Source: Micrasema longulum
Taxonomy: Eukaryota; Arthropoda; Insecta; Trichoptera; Brachycentridae
Assembly (NCBI GenBank): GCA_022494885.1
Contig: JAGVSM010001184.1
Span: 186,001-250,000, forward strand
Direction: 5' to 3'
DNA: 64,000 nt
The translations under genes and the position numbers were made by a program. The notes below the pieces were generated by a model. That model was not told the DNA's origin, did not search any database, and saw nothing but the letters and a program-made list of their open reading frames with translations. This document shows, in pieces, positions 11,690 through 24,282 of the stretch. Numbering within the stretch: position 1 is the first letter of the stretch; each line of letters begins with the position of its first letter.

Positions 11690-12400
11690 CATCGATCCGT
11701 GCACAACCCACCTCCACTATTCATTTCTTAATAGCAGTTTTATATTGTGAGTACTTTCTTATTGTCCTTATGGACAATGGAAGTAGATTGTACAATTTAA
11801 CCGAGTAGTAGGCCAATTCTCTTTGATCGAAAGTTGTATTAATTTTTAATTGTTTTTCCAGCATCAGAGAGGAGTATCTAGTAACTCTTGTATTTGTGAA
11901 ATGAGTTACGGAAGGTAGGGAATAATGATTGCGTGCGTACAGTAACAGAGCTTTTAAATAAAGTTGTTTTACAGGTGTTACATTAAGATTTACGAATATA
12001 CCGAGGGAGCTAGTTCTGATTGGGACTCATAAGATAATTTTTATTAAAGCTTTTTCTGCAATGATTATTTGTTTGATCAATGTGTCATTTGTACATCCCC
12101 ATCCAATTATTCCATATTTCAAAACTTATTGACTTATTGCGTAATATATGTTTACAAGTTCTTTTAAGCTAATTATATTTCTTATAGTTTTAAAAAAGTA
12201 AATTTGTTTTTTCATTTGATTTGATTTGATTATTCCATCTTAAATTCCCATCTATATATATGTCTAAATATTTAATTGAATCTACTATGTCCAACGATTT
12301 ACAATTTCAATGACAACTTTTCAAATTTCCGTCGACAATTTTATATACGAATGTCTGCGTTATCAATAAAACAAACCATTCAGATCTAAAAATCTTTTAA
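11690..12400 (-). pseudogene. Jockey/CR1-like LINE reverse-transcriptase C-terminal part
   Basis: The minus strand, with several stops, reads in order: a thumb-like DSIKYLDIYIDGNLRWNNQI, then LKYGIIGWGCTNDTLIKQII, AEKALIKIILWVPIRTSSLG, NTRVTRYSSLMLEKQL and ELAYYSVKLYNLLPLSIRTI. This is the usual order downstream of the reverse-transcriptase core (GIxxWG, then the AxRxI block, then xxYNxLPxxIR). Catalytic YxDD is not present. It is an old 5'-truncated copy. Confidence 0.65.
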
Positions 12401-14170
12401 CTATTTATTTTATTTTCTCTCCTTTAAAAAATAAAATATACACCTCTCCGAAGCCCGTTTCGTAAGTTTGGTTTTTTGATCATTTGAATAAAAAAGTATC
12501 AGACTTTCAAACAACGGAGACTTTTGCCATACAAATTAGTATTTATTTATGTTTACATCTACGGCATTGATCGCCTTTTATACTAGAAAAAAACATAAAA
12601 TAAAGTATTCGGAATTAAAAAAGCAATTTAAAAATATAAAACGGTGTTCATGTTACAAATGAAAAATTATGAACAGCATGAAATATTATTTAAAAACCAT
12701 ACTAAATCTGAATATTACATAATAATGTGTATATCGCAAGTTGCAATCATCTGCCTTCTCGTAATTATTATTCCAAATCGGTAGAGTCTGGGGACATATA
12801 ATATGATTACGTATGTAGGACGTAGGATAGATATTATGATAGTAAGACATTCAAAATTATAATACATCTATGTCGGGTTTGCTGCCAGATAAGATAAGGC
12901 GTACAAAATAAACAAATACGTAAAGTGTAAATTATATTAGATAAATATCAAAACGTTATTTGATTAATTTTCTATTATAAAAAGTTCCAATAATGCGCTG
13001 CAAAGAGGATCCCCTCACCCTGTTCAAACGTTGGCTACAAATAATGATCAGACCGCTTTGCTATAAAGACTTAGGTATTATTTTTTTTAAACCCCGTATA
13101 AATTTATGAATTTGTTTATTTTTCCATGCAATTTTTTTTTATTGACGTTGTATTCATTTTCTTATGAATATTTTTCAAATGTTTTTTTAGTTTTCAAGGT
13201 TATTTTTTACTTAAAACCTCACGTACTAATAATATTTTTACTTTGGAGGGCTAAATGTTAGAAGCAATATCTTTTAGCTAAATAAAACACAAACTGGTCA
13301 AAAGAAAAATTGGTCGAAATTTGTACTTTAAAAACAAAATATGTACATAAACACGGGTTTTCAGGGCCAGACCCCGATACTTTAGAGGAACATTCCTCGC
13401 AGTAAGCTTTAAAAAAATGCTAATAAAAAATTCCCAAAAGTAATTTTAAAAATTAAAAAAATATGAATATATATATAATCTCAAAATGGAGTAAATCTTA
13501 ACTTTCTTGGACCAGCATCCTTTCCGCAAACCCACCTCTCCCCTACAAAATAAAATTTAGATAAAAACGTATTTGACCAACAAAGCGATACGCACCAGAC
13601 GTGTACAAGGGAAGCGGCTGGGTAGAAGAGGGGTAGATGTTAGTGGAGAGACTGCTTTTCCGAGAAATTAAGGATTTACTGCATTTTGAGATTATATATT
13701 TATTTATTTTTTAAGACTTTTTGGAAAAATTTCTGAATGATAAAAAAATTTTTTTTAAGCTTAACATGAGGAAGGTTCCTCTGAAGTTTCGCGGTCTGGC
13801 CCTGAAAAGCCGTGTAAATATGTATATATATCTGTACCGTAAAGGATTTATCCTCCGCGAGAATTTAATTAAACGAAATGTTCAGGAAACAAGACTTTAT
13901 GATCGTTCGATTTCCAAAATATCATAACTTATTAACCAAATTAGATCATTTCAATTTATAAAGAACTTACAATGTAAAATAATGATTTGTTTGATAATAA
14001 CAGTACATAAATAAAGCATATCTGGGATAACTGATGTTTTTTTGGCATTAAAACAAAGTGGAATTCATATTTTTATTTGAATTTAAAAATTGTTTTTTAT
14101 GGCGAAAGGAGACTTTGGTATTTTATTTAGGTATAAAATAGCTACGTTACGTCTTCTCAGTACTTTTTTT
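12401..14170. other. No gene recognised
   Basis: A/T-rich DNA without recognisable protein motifs. A plus-strand frame at 13721-13927 shows no domain. A block at about 13300-13420 is partly mirrored at 13780-13850 (phrases around CCGTGTAAATATGTATATAT and GGTCTGGCCCTGAAAAGC), which hints at an inverted repeat with ends near 13360 and 13820. Confidence 0.4.
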
Positions 14171-14590
14171 ACGGCGTCGAAACGTGGACACTCACCCAAA
14201 ACACTTCAAAAAAGATCGAAGCCTTTGAAATGTGGTGCTACAGGAGGATATTAACAATCTCCTGGGTGGATAGAGTCCGAAACGATGATGTTCTCCGACG
14301 GATAGAAAAAGATAAAGAGGTAATGAAGACCATAAAGAAAAGAAAACTTGAGTACTTTGGGCATGTGATGAGAGGCGAAAAATATAAAAATTTTCAGTCA
14401 TTCTACAGGGAAGGATTGAAGGAAGACGCAGTGCAGGTAGAAGGCGCATCTCTTGGCTTAAGAACTTGCGCGACTGGTTCCATTGCAGCACTCAGTCCTT
14501 GTTCAGGGCAGCTGCCAATAAAGTAAGAATCGTAATGATGATTTCCAACCTCCATCGGGGAGAGGAACCATAAGAAGAAGAAGAAGAATA
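14170..14590 (+). pseudogene. RTE-like LINE C-terminal end with GAA tail
   Basis: Reads KKIEAFEMWCYRRILTISWV, then DRVRNDDVLRRIEKDKEV and KKRKLEYFGHVMRGEKYK, a clear RTE-type C-terminus (EAFEMWxYRRxLxISW...H..R). It then shifts frame and ends in (GAA)n at 14573-14590. A sister copy is at 15020-15395. Confidence 0.7.
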
Positions 14591-15019
14591 AAATAGCTTA
14601 TTGCGATATTTTCTGCATTTTTATTTTATTTCTGCATTGCAACTTCAAAACGGCCAAAAGCGAACTCCTGTGTTTTATTCTCTAAGGTACAGAATACGAG
14701 TATAATGAATACATTAATTTTCAAATTACAGCTGTTTTGCAGTGGGTAGATAGAGTTCGCGCATGGAAACTTATTAATAGAAATACTTATTTTATTCATA
14801 TCATATCATTTTTTTTTTTTATAAAAATAAAAGACGTTCAGCTTTTTTAATGGGATTAAAAATAATATTAATATTATATTTAAAAATAGTGCTATTATTT
14901 ACCTAGAAAACAAAACATTTTCAAGTTCGTATTACGTATATTTATTTAATTATTTAGTAACGTGACCTTCTTTGGAGTAGATGCGTTAATTCAGACCTCC
15001 GAATGCGCATTGTACGATG

Positions 15020-15395
15020 TTACGTCTTCTCGGGACTTTTTTACGGCGTCGAAACGTGGACAATCACCTAAGCCACTGAAAAAAGAAGAGAAGCCTTTGA
15101 AATGTGATGCTACAGGAGGAAATTTATAATTTCCTGGGTGGACAGAATCCGAAACGACGACGTTCTCCGACGGATGAAAAAAGATAAAGAGGAACTCAAG
15201 ACCTTAAAAAAAAGAAAACTTGAGCACTTCGGCATGTGATGAGACGCGAAAAATGTAACATTCTACAAGGGAGGATTGAAGGAAGACGCAGTGCAGGTAG
15301 AAGGCGCATCTCTTGGCTAAAGAACTTGAGTGACTGGTTCCATTGAAGCACTCAGTCCTTGTCCAACCTCGCGAGAGGAAAGATTCGAAGAAGAA
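15020..15395 (+). pseudogene. Second RTE-like LINE C-terminal copy
   Basis: Nearly collinear with 14150-14590 (shared AGGAAGACGCAGTGCAGGTA and GAAGGCGCATCTCTTGGCT) but with small deletions and stops. It also ends in a GAAGAAGAA tract. The two insertions lie about 850 bp apart in the same orientation. Confidence 0.65.
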
Positions 15396-16302
15396 TTTAG
15401 TAACAGAAAAAAATATACAATCTACTACATTTTTTGCAACTTATTTCTTATAATTTTATCTGTGGAATACTAAGTTTCTCAGTTACCTACCTTTTTGACT
15501 AAGGTCTGTAACTGATTTCAAAATAAATTTTATAACCGTCATATTATATAGACATATATTTCAAGTATTAATAACCGACACGAAGTAAGTACGTAATATG
15601 GGTTAGTAGTTAGCGCTAAAAAAATTATACATTTTACGGTAATTCAAGGTTATTTTTTATTTTTTAAGTGTCGGTTTGGTGTTAGACTTAACTTTTGTTG
15701 AAGTCCCCCCATGAAATAGCTCTAATAATGGAGACAGCATGTACGTACCTACGTGAACGTTGAATAACATTACGCTGATTGGGTAAAATACAAAGAGCAG
15801 AGCCCCGTTATAGCGACACGTAAACCTGATAATGAGTATGATAAACATGTGTTTATTGTGTGATATAATTTCGTAAAATCGTAACCATAGAACCAATTAT
15901 TTTATATCCTGAATTACTTTACAACAAATATACATGGTGGTGTTTTAAAAATAATGTTTTATTTTAATAAAAACTTTTTTATAAAATAAAATGGTAACTA
16001 GTGCATTAAAATATTTGATAGCCTTTGTTTATGTGTGCGAAATATAAATTTTTCAATTAAAATATTCTAATGTGCGATCTAACACAAACGAAATTTGTAT
16101 GTTTACTTGGTTCGACACTAACACATAAATGTAGGCCATTATCAAACGCACTGTACATAATTATAAAGAAAGTACATAAAAGGTGATCAATGATCAATGA
16201 TCTAAACATTCAGCAGATATTGGCCCATTTCACACCATGGCAAAAATCTACAAGGCACGATAAAATAACAAAGGGTGGATTATTGTATTCTTATTATTTA
16301 AA

Positions 16303-16440
16303 CAAAATAAATTAAACAACTTTGTTTTTAACCACTAATTTTTATTTTTCACCGACCGGTTTTAAAGCAAACAAGCTTCTTTGTCAAGGTTTACGTAACT
16401 AATTAGTGGTTAAAATCAAAGTTGTTTTATTTATTTTATT
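16303..16440. repeat. MITE with AACTTTGTTTTTAACCACT termini
   Basis: The left terminus ACAACTTTGTTTTTAACCAC is inverted on the right as TAGTGGTTAAAATCAAAGTT. The interior has CACCGACCGGTTTTAAAGC. GTTAGTGCTTCAAATATAAA follows shortly after, as it does beside the copies at 5975 and (inverted) 35575. Confidence 0.65.
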
Positions 16441-16503
16441 ATAATGAATAACCACAAAGTTAGTGCTTCAAATATAAACTTAAAAACATATTTAGTTAAT
16501 TAA

Positions 16504-16546
16504 TGCCAGTCAAATGCAATAACCAGTACACCATGAGGCCGACTAA
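16504..16546 (-). mobile_element. SINE family A head fragment
   Basis: The minus strand reads GTCGGCCTCATGGTGTACTG GTTATTGCATTTGACTGGC, a diverged tRNA-like head. A second stub is at about 16800-16835 (TTGGTTAGTGCGTTTGCCTG on the minus strand). Confidence 0.4.
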
Positions 16547-16839
16547 CTTCTACTCAATTTATTTTTGCACATTTTTTATTTTTTGAGTAGCCGCTGAATA
16601 ATTTTTAGAGAGATACAAAATAAAATAACACATATCAATTTACCCTAATTTTACCGTGCCGTGTGAATTTCGACGAAACGTGTAAAATGTGCCATTGGCC
16701 CATTTTATATTATGCCGATGGTAATCCAGATGGATCGATTTTATTAAATAGGGTAGATTAATTTTAATTGCAGTATTATTATTTCAATATTTTTATATTT
16801 ATTTGATGGCAGGCAAACGCACTAACCAAATCAAATTTC

Positions 16840-18130
16840 ATTTAGCAATTTTTATTCATAAAATAATTCAGGGGTTAAATCAAATAAAAAAAATAATAAT
16901 ACCGAAGAAATAAAAGAAATTAATGGAAAGCCTTGATATATTTAAAATCTTTTTAATAGTTTATATTAGTTCTTAAGATATTGTGAACTAACTGATCAAA
17001 GCATTAATATATATTTTTTAAAAACAGTTTACCATAATACCGACTAATCTCCACTTGCCGCAAACATATTAAAAAATATATATATATTTACATATATATC
17101 AGTCCATACCAGACAGATTGAAACATAACGTTTGCGTTTATTTATCATCCATAAGTACTTTTATTTTTATATGTATTAGATCCACTTAACACTGATAATA
17201 ACACATATATTTATTAATTTATTAATTTACGGTTTCATGAACCTTTTACATAATTACAGTAAAACCCGTGAAAAAAATACAACAAAAAAAAACTAATATT
17301 AAATAAGAACAAAAACATCGAGAATAGTATACAATGGTTAACAGTATTTATATATCAAAAAAGAAATATTACATCTGTAACAAATATAAATATTTACTAG
17401 AATAGGTAGAAAGGTAAATTAATGAAAATAGCAGTATTATCTATATTCGAGTATCTCCTTATACTTAGTGTTCAACGAAATTTTTAATAATAGTTTATTA
17501 TTTTTAACTATATACTTAGTAGCTTTTTACTAATCAATAGAAATTTTCTACTTTATTTATTTCTTATGAATAATGTTTGACGTTTGATTACACTTTATTT
17601 CGTATTTATACTTTCTAGGCTTATATTAATTAGACAATATTTTGATTGTATCTCCAATTTTTTTATGATCAAGTATGTACTAGATTTTACCGTCAATAAA
17701 TAATATTTTACCAATCTTATATTTAAAATAAATACAATTTGCTCCTCACTAGTCATTCATTTCACAGTAGTTAAATGTGTGAGTTGTACTAATAATATAA
17801 TGTTGTTTTCTTTTTCTTCTCTTTTTTATTTTTTTTTTCTCTTACGATTATATATGTATATTTATCTGTGTGGATTTAAATGTGAATATGTAATATTTTA
17901 TATGTATTTCATATATATATTTTTAGACACTATAAGTATAATATATAAAATCATGTAAATGAATGCCTCGACACGGATTGTGCCCAGTGAGGTATTCAAT
18001 TTTTTTTTTAAAGTTTTATGTAAAACGTGATATGATAAATAAATAAATTTTCTTTCACCAAGAGAATATTCATCAATAATTTCAAATATTTATATTCATT
18101 TCCAAATTAAGAAAATGTCAAAACAATTTT
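16840..18130. other. No gene recognised
   Basis: Very A/T-rich stretch with poly-A and TATA-type simple sequence and no credible open frame or repeat boundary that I could support. Confidence 0.4.
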
Positions 18131-18140
18131 AAATGCTCGT

Positions 18141-18620
18141 ACAAGGACTGATCAAAAAATATGGTGAAAGAATTTTTATATCAGCAAATGCTGACGCTAC
18201 GTCCATTTAAAGTAATAGGCCCGATAGCCTGATCCGTTGAGATAGTCAGTGTCAAATTTGAACACGTGACTTGTGAGTGAGGTCATGTTTACCGTGTCTA
18301 AATTTTGTTTTAAGTTGCAAAAAGTGCCAGAGAAGCTTATGAAATTAAAATGATTAAATTATTATTATTATTATGTTAAAATCAGTGAATGGCAAAAATG
18401 TGGAGATTCTAAAGGCCATCTATAAGTCATATGAGCGATTTAAAAGCGGAAATGAGTCGGTTGAAGACGATCAACGGTCGGGACATTCATCGACCTTAAA
18501 AACAGACGACAACATACGAAAAATGACAAAAATGATTCCTTCTCATGAGCAGGGATGCAAATAATTAACTGATGCTTTGCAGATGAGACGAGTGAGTGGA
18601 ATATAAAACAATCTATGCTG
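18141..18620 (+). pseudogene. Decayed mariner, 5' half
   Basis: A TA followed by CAAGGACTGATCAAAAAATA TGGTGAAAG is a mariner-like terminal repeat. Downstream, in one 63-codon frame, is YERFKSGNESVEDDQRSGHS then STLKTDDNIRKM, matching the mariner linker (form: FK.G.ESVEDD.RSGRPST..T.EN). The first part of the protein is in other frames and no catalytic domain follows. It differs from the copy at 43031. Confidence 0.6.
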
Positions 18621-19534
18621 ACACTGTCTCAGGAACATACAAACCAATGTTCATCATTATCTCAGGATTATCGACCATAACGCGCAACAATCGATTAAAA
18701 TGTGTAGTCAAATACACATTCCTTCTAGTCTTTAAACTGTTGTATCCAATCATACCCTGGAGAATCTCGGTCAGATAGAGCCAAGGATAATACACACACT
18801 CTCTCATAAGAGAGTACTACAGCTACTTTTTAATAAGTACTTTTCTTCTTCTTATAAAAAAGAAATAAGTGTTGGGATCAGGAGGGATATTCTATAGTGG
18901 GCCAATCAGGATCTTTATAGCATGTGCTCCAGTGAAGAGAAAACCACTTAAAACACTTCAGAAAAAGTCGGCCTGTTGACAATCATCGACAGGTCTTCCG
19001 TTCCACTAGAAGAGTATGCGGCATTTTTAGTCCTACTTTGTTTTATTTTACCAATCTCCTCTACTAACTTGACCATGTAAGATACTACCTCTCGTGAAAG
19101 TTCTTTATGAAGTATCACCGATCCGAAGTCGCATAGGTTTTTGCGTAGACTTTTGCATCGCGCCTCAATGTTTTAAAATCCTGCATATTTATGCAAATTT
19201 TACTTTTTAAATCCGATGTGAAAATGTCCATTTGAAGATTACAAAAAATACAACATCATCATTTAAAAAAAATAAGAGAAATATATCAAGGCTTGTATCA
19301 TAATCGACAATTTAACAACAAAAAATTAAAAACTTGTGTTAGTTTTCAACTCCCTAAGAAACATTCTGTACAAAAAAAACGTCGGAAAAAGTGTATTTCT
19401 CACAATGTAAAAGTCTAATTAAGTTATTATTTATTGTTTCAGCATTTACTTTGTGGAAAAACATTTCGAATTTATTTAAAAAAAAACACTGTAAATTTGT
19501 CACACACGAGTTTAATACATTATAACACGACTAG

Positions 19535-19700
19535 TTTCGGGTAATCAGTATTACCCATCCTCAGGTGTAAATATAACTAAATTAAAATATATACACAGAT
19601 TAATACTTAGGTACTGATACTTAGTCTGATTAAGTATGGTATAATTGCGTGGGGTGGGGCCAGCAAAAATGCTATTTAAGCATTTTTGTATCTTGGTAAT
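19535..19700 (+). pseudogene. Jockey/CR1-like LINE scrap
   Basis: LIKYGIIAWGGASKNA is readable at about 19630-19678, the GIIxWGGA block that follows the reverse-transcriptase core. Flanking sequence is not interpretable. An ACTAGTTTCGGGTAATCAGT..CATCCTCAGG block just upstream resembles the termini of other elements here. Confidence 0.4.
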
Positions 19701-20019
19701 ATGGACGAGAGATTTTTTTTAATTTCCGCAATCTCTTCAATGCCTATTTAGGAACTTTAAAAAAAATCTTGGTAACACGGGACAACAAAACAAACACACT
19801 CTTTGTGTATCCAGTATCCATAGTAACTGAGTGGTTCATTTGTACTAGCGTAGGTACCATAACGACGTTTGGTTTTTACTGTCAGAATTTATTTCAATCT
19901 AGTAAAAAAAAGTTAGTTGTTATCACGGGCGTATTTATAGCTTCCTCGCTGGGGGTTCTAGAAAAATAGTAAAAAAGGCTCGATAGGAACCTCTCTGTGT
20001 CCAGGGCGTCCAGGCGTAC

Positions 20020-20100
20020 GAAGAAACAGTTATGTGTATGAAATAGGACAAGTGTTTTCGACTCGATGACTGCTCTCGGGTAAAAATCATGTCTAAGAGA
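20020..20100 (+). repeat. Short interspersed repeat shared with 3695-3785
   Basis: TTTTCGACTCGATG.CT.CTCTC.GGTAAAAATC and a following ATCGAGNG-type end occur at both sites, each just upstream of a SINE family A head. Confidence 0.4.
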
Positions 20101-20109
20101 ATCGAGCGG

Positions 20110-20352
20110 AGATAAGTCCGCCTCGTAATTTAGTGGTTGATGTGTTCACCCACTATTCTTGAGGTCCTGTATTCATTCCTAGCATGTGAAATATTGATTG
20201 TAAATATTTTATTATTTGGAGACTGGCACTTGGAGCATAAGACTGATCACCGTATCTTAATGTAACAGATGATTGAAGTACGCTGCATTTGGTTTTCAAA
20301 TGAAGTATCCTATGCACCACTGGGTGCTAAAAGAGGAATGATAATGATAACT
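20110..20352 (+). mobile_element. SINE family A copy
   Basis: The head GCCTCGTAATTTAGTGGTTG is followed by GAGGTCCTGTATTCATTCCT (a weak B-box), then GACTGGCACTTGGAGC, ACGCTGCATTTGG and CCTATGCACCACTGGGTGCT, ending in AATGATAATGATAA. Confidence 0.65.
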
Positions 20353-21019
20353 TTGTAAACTAATGTTCTCATCGATCTTTGTTTTTAAAGTATCTCATAT
20401 TATTAAGGTAATAGTCAAAAATTCGTATCAGTTGCCTATGGGGTTTTAAAAATTCATAAAAATCTAGCGTAAACTATAGAAAGGGTTTGTACCCCCTAAA
20501 CCCCGGCCCCTTATGCCCTTATGTACGTCGTTGATTGTTATTTACGTAGACATCTTATTTTAATAAATAGGTGTTCATTTCAAAATATAAGGAAAATCTT
20601 TAATAAAAATAAACATGGCAATAAAATCTGTCAAAGTTTAAATAATGCTAATTATGTTTTATGTTTTTATTATGGTATTATATTTTTCGTTTCTTTACAT
20701 ATATGAAAGGAGTTTAATGAATTTTCTAAAAACGTTTTATTAGTGCCTTTAAACAGAGTGTATTTCATGTTCAAGTGCGTAGTGAGTGGTTCTTGTGTTT
20801 ATTTTATTTGAAAATTTTAAAGTGTGTGTCTAGGCAGATGAACTCAGCAAACTACAGTTCTTTCTGCAAAATAGAACCAGAATCTTTGAAATAAAAAAAA
20901 CTGAAAATTTTCGCTTTATCGCAACTTGATTGCCATTTTCAAGGATTGTTGGAATTCGAATATTTGGTTAAATCGTTTTTTTTTTTTCTTTTTCTTTTTC
21001 TTTTTTATTATATTTATTC

Positions 21020-21825
21020 CATAGAATTAAGAATAGTTCAGAAACCGCATACGAACATCAACCAGAAGGCGACTCAACTACTCATAAATGAGTAGTTTTA
21101 CGTTTTGACCAATTAGTTTCTTTGTAGACGTCGCTCAGTACGTAACTCCTGATTCGAATTTAACCATGCCGTGTTGTGTCTTTTTAAAGTTTAGAAATAC
21201 TGTTAGGATCTTAAAGAAACAGGATGCCATCACATTTCATGTGTAATGATCAAATGAATGTGTTTGTCACAAATGCATTACTTAAAAATTGAATTATTTT
21301 TGCATCTGTCAAATTGTCGAAGAAACAAAATGGAAATTTCGTTAGTGTTGCCAGAGTAGTTAATTTTTTTACCCTACTTTGCTCATATAATAAGAGAAAT
21401 AATGAAAATTGAACCTTGGATTAAACAACGCCGTGGTGGACATTTGGCTGACATTATCTTTAAAACATAAAATATTATTTAACATGATATAAAAATATCC
21501 GTTTTATGTCAAATAAAATTTGTTGTATATTTTAAGTTCAAACTTCATTAATTCAATTACTCTTATTAAATGACCCTTTACTTATCTACTCTGTTGTGTC
21601 AATCAATGTTTCCGAGTGCGCAATAAAATTTTAGAAAAAATAACAAATTGTTTTTCTTTACCTTACATTTGTGTTATGGTTATATTCTTAGCGATCTGGC
21701 AATATTACTCGGCGACCTAAAGTATGCGCGCGGCAAAAGTGTGTCTAAGTGGGGGAATTATTGGACACAGTCCGATGTATTCAAATATGATTCTACGCTC
21801 CTTCTAGACTATTCTTAATTCTATG
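21020..21825. mobile_element. hAT-like non-autonomous DNA transposon, copy 1 (806 bp)
   Basis: It begins CATAGAATTAAGAATAGTTC and ends with the complement of CATAGAATTAAGAATAGTCT. It is collinear, in opposite orientation, with 50134-50858. Shared blocks include AACCGCATACG, CTCATAAATGAGTAGTTTTA, GACGTCGCTCAGTACG and TGACCCTTTACTTATCTACT. Its flanks (ATTTATTC left, ATTAAATC right) match at six of eight positions, so a decayed 8-bp target duplication is possible. No transposase is encoded. Confidence 0.7.
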
Positions 21826-21934
21826 ATTAAATCAATATTGTTTATTCTTTCAAGTCTTTTTGTTCCAAAATATATTTCATTCATTTTTTCTGCAACTATT
21901 TTTGTATGTAGTCTTAATTTTTATCGTCCGCCAC

Positions 21935-22130
21935 CTGTTCAAATAGGTAACGCGTTTTCTTACCATGCAAAGGGTCGCGGATTCGATTACCGACATGGTT
22001 GTCGTTAAATATTTCTTTGAAAAGGTGTTTTTAAACTAGAATATTTCATAGTCCCAGGACTGGTACCTTCATGTAACAATAGCAATCGAGATACGCTATG
22101 GGTATATTAATGTAGTACCGTATTGTTTAT
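21935..22130 (+). mobile_element. SINE family A copy
   Basis: It contains TAACGCGTTTTCTTACCATG, a B-box-like GGGTCGCGGATTCGATTACC, then AATATTTCATAGTCCCAGGA and GATACGCTATGG. The GATGAT tail is not preserved. Confidence 0.6.
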
Positions 22131-22826
22131 TTCTCACTTTATTTGTATTTATTTTAATCCGTACCCTTATATTTACTTTATAAATATTTTATGTATTTTT
22201 TCTTAACCTTTATTTGAAATATTTTTAAAGCCTATTTTCCGTATGGGTCTATTTGTTTTTTTTTTTGTTTTTATACATAAATAACAAAATCATACTGATT
22301 TATTTTTTACATAAAGAGCAAAATATCACAAATTTCCGAGACATAATTAATAATTTTTTGTAAAATGTTTATCGCATATTATAGTAAAATATATTTGATT
22401 TATTTGTTAATACAATCACAAAACAAAACATAATAGAAAATAAAAAAGACTAATTAAGTTATGTGCTTTTTTATCAGGCATTTATTTTATACGTTCTATA
22501 GAACGAAATTTTGCGTCAACTTATGACACATTGTATTAAAAATAAAAGTATCTCATCAAATTTCTTTACTAAACCGCAAAAGTACTTTGTTTAAATACGA
22601 AGTATGACAACATACCATTTTAATTCTTTGTGTAATTTTTTAATGTTTAAATTTTTAGATCGTATTTTTACATAAAGCAAGCGTTTTTAGTGCAAATTTT
22701 GGACTAACTCTCCTTTTGACCAGTCGGTTTTTGTGATGGCTGGAAGATATTGCTTTTCGCAATCAATTTGTCAACGTACTTATTATTTGTTTAAAAATAA
22801 AAATAATAATTATATAATTTTATTTA

Positions 22827-23156
22827 ACTGCAACTAGAGAACTTTTTAAACAAACTAAGCAATTAAATATAACTGAACTCTTTCAACTAGAATCATTAAA
22901 ATTTATCCATAAATTAGCCACTAATGTAATTGTAGACGAAGAACTAAAACTTGTAAAAAATTGTAGTCAACATGGACATAATACGAGAATATCAGACAAA
23001 TACCATATACAACTTTCTAAAACAAGACAAGGACAATCAAGACTAATGAACCAGGGACTGAAATTATACAATAAACTACCAGACAAAACTAAACAAAAGA
23101 CTCAGACAAACTTTTCAAAAGATGTAAAAAATATTATTTTGAACAACAGAGTATAA
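22827..23156 (+). pseudogene. Jockey/CR1-like LINE C-terminal end
   Basis: An open frame of 109 codons without a start codon reads TATRELFKQTKQLNITELFQ, then LESLKFIHKLATN, then HNTRISDKYHIQLSKTRQGQ, LMNQGLKLYNKLP and a stop. The HNTR..........G..LYNxLP pattern is typical of jockey/CR1-class LINE tails. A downstream A/T-rich tail follows. Confidence 0.65.
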
Positions 23157-23552
23157 ATGAAAAATGTATATATTATTTTATGTAAAATAAATGTAATAAT
23201 CCGTAAGGGTTTATAAATAAATTTTCAAATAAAAAAAATAAAATATATATATAATAATAATGTTTATATAAAAATATGCTTTAAAAAATATATAATAGGA
23301 TGGTAATGTAGGTACTCGTAATTTCTAAAAATAAAACTTTTTTTTTCATTTTGCTTATTTTTAACGTTATGCTATACAAATAAATTAATAACCCTACTAA
23401 TTGATGTGTCTTTTGATTCAACTTAATTTGAGGAAACTGTTTTATAGCGAACTTATACTGATCGAAAAAAATCCCACCTCTTTAATCACAATATAGGATA
23501 TAAGAACATAATGGATGGAAAAGGAATGAGACTAATTTAACCTTTTTTTCAG

Positions 23553-23653
23553 ATTCCCTTTGGAAACTCCAGCACAAACCTTGGAAAATAAGAACCATAC
23601 ACTTGAAATTGGAAAATCAGCCAATGAAAATCAAGGCATATCAATGACAATAA
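23553..23653 (+). CDS. FucTA: Candidate FucTA upstream exon (stem region)
   Basis: It is preceded by a strong acceptor (CCTTTTTTTCAG) and followed by a GTAATT donor. In the open frame it reads FPLETPAQTLENKNHTLEIG and continues without stops; NHT is an N-glycosylation sequon. The exon needs one base from its upstream partner and leaves one base, which fits the two-base start of the next candidate exon at 23861. A Golgi stem segment would be expected here. I see no homology, so this is a splice-signal and phase argument only. Confidence 0.35.
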
Positions 23654-23860
23654 GTAATTGTATAAATTAAAGATCAAGAAGCATATTTATGCTACGAATG
23701 ATCGAATGTTTGAGATTCACAACATATAAATATTAAAGAAATAACCCAGTCGTCAATCAAATAATGTTTGGATCCAATTGAATTACGAGTAAATGAATCG
23801 ACAACAGAGAACAACCAGATTTTTTTCAGAAAAGCACCTTTTTTCTAATTGTTTTTTTAG

Positions 23861-24073
23861 AACTTAGTTATGTGCGTAAGAAATCCAGCAACGTTCCCAA
23901 ATTGCCAGAAATAAGATACCCGGTTGATTTGTATCATCAACCTCGTTGGACAAGAGTTGTGTGGGTGAAGACCGTCATGCACGATGCTGCGGCCACGAGT
24001 ATCGCTTCGGCGGGTATTCCTGGCTTTAATGCTGGTCTTCGGATTCGGTTTCTTCTGGATCAGCGTTCTACAG
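23861..24073 (+). CDS. FucTA: Candidate FucTA upstream exon, phase problem
   Basis: The acceptor GTTTTTTTAG is strong, and the only open frame starts LSYVRKKSSNVPKLPEIRYP and continues past RWTRVVWVKT. Its base composition is less A/T-rich than the introns around it. The obvious donor at 24074 (GTAACG) leaves a phase that would put the secure exon at 24163 into a frame with an early TGA. A weaker in-phase donor at 23965 (GTGAAG) joins cleanly. So either the exon is 23861-23964, or it is an alternative or non-coding exon, or it is unrelated. Confidence 0.3.
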
Positions 24074-24162
24074 GTAACGATTTTATGCCTGTTTACCATT
24101 ATAGAATCAACAATTTACTGTCCCGAAGTTTCTTATTGAAATTGTAATATTATGTTTTTTAG

Positions 24163-24282
24163 GATACAATATTCTCCGGTTGGAATTCCGGGAAGCAAAA
24201 CAATCTGATCCTTCCAATAGTTCCTTCATCAGATGAAGAACTCAATGTTTGGCCTGTGCTCAATGTAGTTAATATAGAAAAT
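24163..24282 (+). CDS. FucTA: FucTA exon (stem)
   Basis: 40 codons, phase 0 on both sides, acceptor TATGTTTTTTAG and donor GTAAGT. Starts DTIFSGWNSGKQNNLILPIV and runs into a Val/Asn-rich end. Probably the luminal stem; identity rests on in-frame joining to the next exon. Confidence 0.7.

Noticed and set aside
23857..24099. 80-codon minus-strand frame
   Set aside because: Antisense shadow of the candidate exon; contains no motif and the plus strand has acceptor signals.
24163..24282. Joining exon 23861-24073 directly to exon 24163
   Set aside because: Gives a TGA within the second exon; retained only as an alternative or artefact hypothesis.
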